A DNA stretch of 9,349 bases. Origin: Verrucomicrobiales bacterium. Lineage in GTDB: Bacteria > Verrucomicrobiota > Verrucomicrobiia > Limisphaerales > UBA1100. A model generated the notes under the pieces. That model saw only the letters and a list, made by a program, of their open reading frames with translations. It was not told the origin of the DNA and did no database searches. The stretch lies in contig WTHG01000235.1 in assembly GCA_011523245.1 (NCBI GenBank), forward strand, positions 1 to 9,349, read 5' to 3'. The position numbers and the translations under genes were made by a program. Of the stretch, positions 6,860 through 9,349 are shown in pieces. Position 1 is the stretch's first letter; each line of letters opens with the position of its first letter.

Positions 6860-8231
6860 AAATGAAGAACCCATCTCACATCGACCGTCGTACGTTCCTC
6901 AAGGGCGCGGGCGTTACGCTTGCTTGCCGTTTATGGATTCGCTGGCGCTAGCCGCCAACAAGAAGGCCGCCAAGCCACCGGTGCGTATGGCGTTCATGTA
7001 CATGCCGCACGGGGTGATCATGGATCAGTTTTGGCCGAAGGATCAGGAGTCGTTCCTGAACTCGCCGCCGCCTATTATCCGATCGCTGAAACCGATCATG
7101 GACCAGTGCCTGATGATGAAGGGCATTTCCGGTGTGCCGATCAATCCATTCAATGGCGCGCCGCATGCGCTGGAGTTGTCCACCTGGCTCACTGGTCGAT
7201 TGCCCGACGCCGATTCGCGTGGCCGCATCAATATCGCCATTTCTGCCGATCAAATCATGGCCAACTACGTTGGTGCCCACACCCTGCTGCCTTCGCTGGA
7301 GCTGGCCACCATGCCGCAGACTTGGAAGGAAAATCAGGAAGGCCTGCATGAGGGTTATTATAATCACTGCAGCTACCGCTCGCCCACCCAACCTGTGCCG
7401 GCCGAGACCGATCCGCGCAATGTTTTGAACCGGCTCTTCGGCAAACGCGGCGAGAAAGGCCGCGTCTCCCAAGCCAATCCGCTCGATCGGCAAATGCTCG
7501 ACCGAGTGCTGGGCGGCGCTCGCGATCTGCGCAAAACATTGGCGAAACCCGACCAGCAAAAGCTCGATGAATACCTCGACAGCGTGCGCTCGGTAGAACG
7601 CCGTATCGCCGCCATCGAAACCCGCCAACAGGAAGCAGCCTTCGAGAAGAACGGCGTCGCCCCCTCCAAACGCCACGCCACGGACTCGGCCCCGATCGAG
7701 GTGAAGATTCCCGAGGGCGACAAACGCAGCGAATACATGCGGGTCATGTGCGATCTGACCGTGCTCGCGTTTCAGACCGACACCACCCGCGTCAGCACCT
7801 ACGTCGGCTCCCGGCCCAACGGCGCGTCCTACCCCGAGCTGGGCTTCAGCAACCAACACCACTCACAAACCCACTACGGCAGTGATCAGGAAAAGATTCG
7901 CAAGGTGGCGGCCATCAACCAGTTCAACGTCGATCAATTCGCCTACATGGTGAAGAAGATGCACGCCCTTAAGGAAGGCGACGGCACCCTGCTCGACAAC
8001 TGCATCATGATGTGGGGCTCCGGCCTCGAGGACGGCAACAAACACCGTCGAGACAACCTGCCCTTCATCCTCGCCGGCAAAGGCGGCGGCGCCCTCAAGA
8101 CCGGACGTTTCCTCTCCGGCGTCAAGGGCAACCAAGCCGACCTGCTCACCACGCTGCTGGACTGCGTCGGCGTCCCATTGGATCGCCCCATCGGCATCGC
8201 CACCAAGCAGATCGAGGCGATCAAAGCTTAA
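6856..8231 (+). CDS. DUF1552 family protein with Tat leader, broken by a one-base frameshift near 6923
   Basis: Two frames together encode one recognisable protein. From ATG 6856 (or 6862) the leader reads MKMKNPSHIDRRTFLKG then AGVTLA, a twin-arginine signal with DRRTFLK. That frame ends at TAG 6949. From 6924 the next frame continues LPFMDSLALAANKKAAKPP and runs to TAA 8229-8231 (435 residues). DUF1552 leaders normally run ...GAGxxLALPFxDxx, so the two halves join exactly at A|LP if one base is restored. The body is intact DUF1552: RMAFMYMPHGVIMDQFWP near its start, a charged middle (SVRSVERRIAAIE), and NCIMMWGSGLEDGNKHRRDNLP then AGKGGG near the C-terminus. The family is the standard partner of the preceding cytochrome and is probably exported by Tat; function is unknown. 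As written, only a leaderless product from TTG 6924 or ATG 6933 could be made, and neither has a Shine-Dalgarno. The mutation may be real or a sequence error. Confidence 0.9.
6918..6927 (+). other. Frameshift site in the DUF1552 Tat leader
   Basis: The local sequence GCTTGCTTGC holds two tandem GCTT units (6918-6921, 6922-6925). The leader frame reads V-T-L-A then C-R-L-W and stops at 6949; the body frame starts L-P-F-M-D from 6924. Adding one T (GCTTTG in place of GCTTG) restores the family-typical V-T-L-A-L-P-F-M. Adding one GCTT unit also restores frame but inserts an extra Cys (A-C-L-P). The single-base explanation is therefore preferred. No slippery heptamer is present, so programmed frameshifting is unlikely. 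Confidence 0.85.
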
Positions 8232-8292
8232 TCGACTCCGGCGAGCAGTGCTTCGGAAGGGTGCTGAAACGGCTGGCCACGCGGCTGTTTTT

Positions 8293-8307
8293 GGCCGATG
8301 CTCGGCC
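8293..8307. repeat. Small perfect inverted repeat (hairpin) just upstream of the last gene's start
   Basis: GGCCGA (8293-8298) and TCGGCC (8302-8307) form a 6-bp perfect stem with a 3-base TGC loop, ending 6 bases before ATG 8314. It lies in the 82-base gap between the DUF1552 stop and the propeller-protein gene. There is no T-tract after the stem on either strand, so it is not a standard intrinsic terminator. It could reduce access to the start of the next gene, or be chance in GC-rich DNA. Nothing else recognisable is in this gap. Confidence 0.35.
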
Positions 8308-8313
8308 TATCCT

Positions 8314-9349
8314 ATGAAGCACTTCGCAGTATTCCTGTCATTACTCCTCTTGATGCCGGCGCTTTTTGCCGAGGACGCCATCCACATTCGCACTCAAGCC
8401 GAATGGGAAAAGGCCGTAGCCGATTCCAAGGGCGTGGCCATCAAGGATGGTGCCGTGGCGCCCACCGATAAAACGGGACAGGTTCGCACACGGTTGCAGA
8501 AGTTTGACCAAAAGAAAAAGGCGGCTTCATTGACGCTCACGCAATCGTCTATTTGGCAGAATTGGAATCCCATCCCCAACCTCGGCCCGTCCAACCTCAG
8601 CGATGCGCCCGTGTTGCTAACGGTGGGCCCGGGCAACTACTGGATGTTTGGCCGCTATGGAGGCGGCCGGAAGCCAGCGAATTTCAAGGGAGAAAAAGCG
8701 ACTCTCAAGGGGTTTGATGTGCCGCTGGTGAAGTCGCGGTTCCCCAATCAATTCGACGCGCCCGGCGGCCTCAAGCCCGGCAAGGGCGGCTATCACGCGT
8801 GGCAAAGCCGCGACATGAAAAACTGGGTGCATCACGGGCCGGTCACCGAGGGCTTTTCGCGCTGGGTCACGAGTGCGGAGTGGGTCGATGGTAAGGCGTA
8901 CATTTATTACGACTTCCCAAACGATCAGGATCCGCACGTGTACGTGGATGATAATCTCTTCGATGGGTTGCCCGGCAAGAACATGGGCATCGCGGTGAAG
9001 GATCCTTCGCACGGTTCGGACGCCGGTTTCATTCGCGATCTGCAGGGCAACATGCACGTGATCATCGAGGACTGGAGCCCGATCAACGCCAGCAAACGCT
9101 CGTGGGATTCCCCGCTCGCCGGCCACGCCGTCAGCCCGAATGGCCTGAATAATTTTAAGTTCCAAAAACCCGCCGTCGACAACCGAACCAAGCCCACCGG
9201 CAAGATTGCCACCTACAACCATCCGCACTGGCTCAAGGAGGATCCGAAACGGTTCAAGACCAACGTCGCCAAATACGAGGTGCACGAACCGAAACAAGAA
9301 GCCTACGGCGACTGGGCAGCCATTTGCATCGGCGGGCAGTATTATTTAT
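8314..9349 (+). CDS. Secreted GH43-like beta-propeller protein, 3'-truncated by window edge
   Basis: The frame is open from ATG 8314 to the window end (345 complete codons, no stop). The first 20 residues, MKHFAVFLSLLLLMPALFAE, are a clear Sec signal with cleavage expected after LFA. The rest looks like the repeated-blade pattern of five-bladed propeller glycosidase folds: a blade ending in GNYWMFGRYGGG, then YHAWQSRDMKNWVHHGPV (the 'S-x-D-x-x-x-W' pattern common in GH43/GH32-like proteins), AEWVDGKAYIYYDFPNDQDP, GIAVKDPSHGSDAGFIRD, and MHVIIEDWSP. Several Asp/Glu residues in these segments could be catalytic, but I cannot assign them. This kind of protein recurs in planctomycete and verrucomicrobial genomes as hypothetical or family-43-like. 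No Shine-Dalgarno is visible. It may belong with the sulfatase as a glycan-acting secreted protein. An overlapping 226-codon reverse-strand frame is a shadow. Confidence 0.85.
   Translation, partial: MKHFAVFLSLLLLMPALFAEDAIHIRTQAEWEKAVADSKGVAIKDGAVAPTDKTGQVRTRLQKFDQKKKAASLTLTQSSIWQNWNPIPNLGPSNLSDAPVLLTVGPGNYWMFGRYGGGRKPANFKGEKATLKGFDVPLVKSRFPNQFDAPGGLKPGKGGYHAWQSRDMKNWVHHGPVTEGFSRWVTSAEWVDGKAYIYYDFPNDQDPHVYVDDNLFDGLPGKNMGIAVKDPSHGSDAGFIRDLQGNMHVIIEDWSPINASKRSWDSPLAGHAVSPNGLNNFKFQKPAVDNRTKPTGKIATYNHPHWLKEDPKRFKTNVAKYEVHEPKQEAYGDWAAICIGGQYYL

Noticed and set aside
6915..6930. Programmed ribosomal frameshift in the DUF1552 gene
   Set aside because: A -1 slip would give the right protein, but there is no slippery heptamer or obvious downstream stem, and recoding is not known to me in this family. 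Loss of one T is simpler.
6924..6935. TTG 6924 or ATG 6933 as the true DUF1552 start
   Set aside because: No Shine-Dalgarno, and it would discard a well-formed Tat leader with ribosome-binding sites in the adjacent frame; the join matches the family's leader pattern.
6948..7862. Reverse-strand open frame of 304 codons
   Set aside because: Antisense to the DUF1552 body, with low-complexity G/A/V/R-rich translation and no family motif.
8617..9297. Reverse-strand open frame of 226 codons
   Set aside because: It lies antisense to a forward frame with a clear signal peptide and propeller-type motifs; the reverse translation shows no recognisable domain and begins inside the forward gene. High GC makes long antisense frames common.

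Overview
The window is a dense run of seven genes, all on the + strand. It is typical of the polysaccharide-degrading Planctomycetota/Verrucomicrobiota group. The reasons are the Planctomycete-type cytochrome (PSCyt/PSD, DUF1585-1595) paired with a DUF1552 protein, a secreted formylglycine sulfatase, a DUF6807 protein and a Gfo/Idh/MocA oxidoreductase of the 'QKPLTH' kind. Most starts lack a Shine-Dalgarno sequence. I lean to a marine or aquatic Verrucomicrobiota (Pedosphaera/Limisphaerales-like) or a planctomycete. This rests on family content, not on a marker gene.

Layout: (1) 1-1035, the 3' part of a Gfo/Idh/MocA oxidoreductase, cut by the left edge. (2) 1063-2058, a secreted DUF6807 ('PmoA-like') protein. 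(3) 2091-3554, a secreted sulfatase with an intact C-x-P-S-R maturation motif. (4) 3576-4916, a cytoplasmic enolase-superfamily protein closely matching L-fuconate dehydratase. (5) 4973-6859, an exported two-CxxCH cytochrome with DUF1587-1595-1592-1588-1585 architecture. (6) 6856-8231, a DUF1552 protein that overlaps gene 5 by ATGA and whose Tat leader is out of frame by one base. (7) 8314-9349, a secreted, probably beta-propeller (GH43-like) protein, cut by the right edge. Gaps between genes are 21-82 bases, with one 4-base overlap. I see no convincing terminator, so genes 1-4 and perhaps all seven could be co-transcribed. There is no RNA gene, mobile element, CRISPR array or gene-free stretch over 300 bases.

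How they may work together (inference): the sulfatase, the propeller protein and the DUF6807 protein would act outside the cytoplasmic membrane on a sulfated glycan. The oxidoreductase would act on a sugar derivative. The L-fuconate dehydratase would take the acid derived from L-fucose into central metabolism. This points to fucose-containing sulfated polysaccharide as a substrate, but no fucosidase or fucose dehydrogenase is visible. The cytochrome/DUF1552 pair is a recurrent but functionally uncharacterised module of these phyla.

The best-supported oddity is the single-base frameshift at about 6922-6925, which separates a textbook twin-arginine leader from the DUF1552 body.
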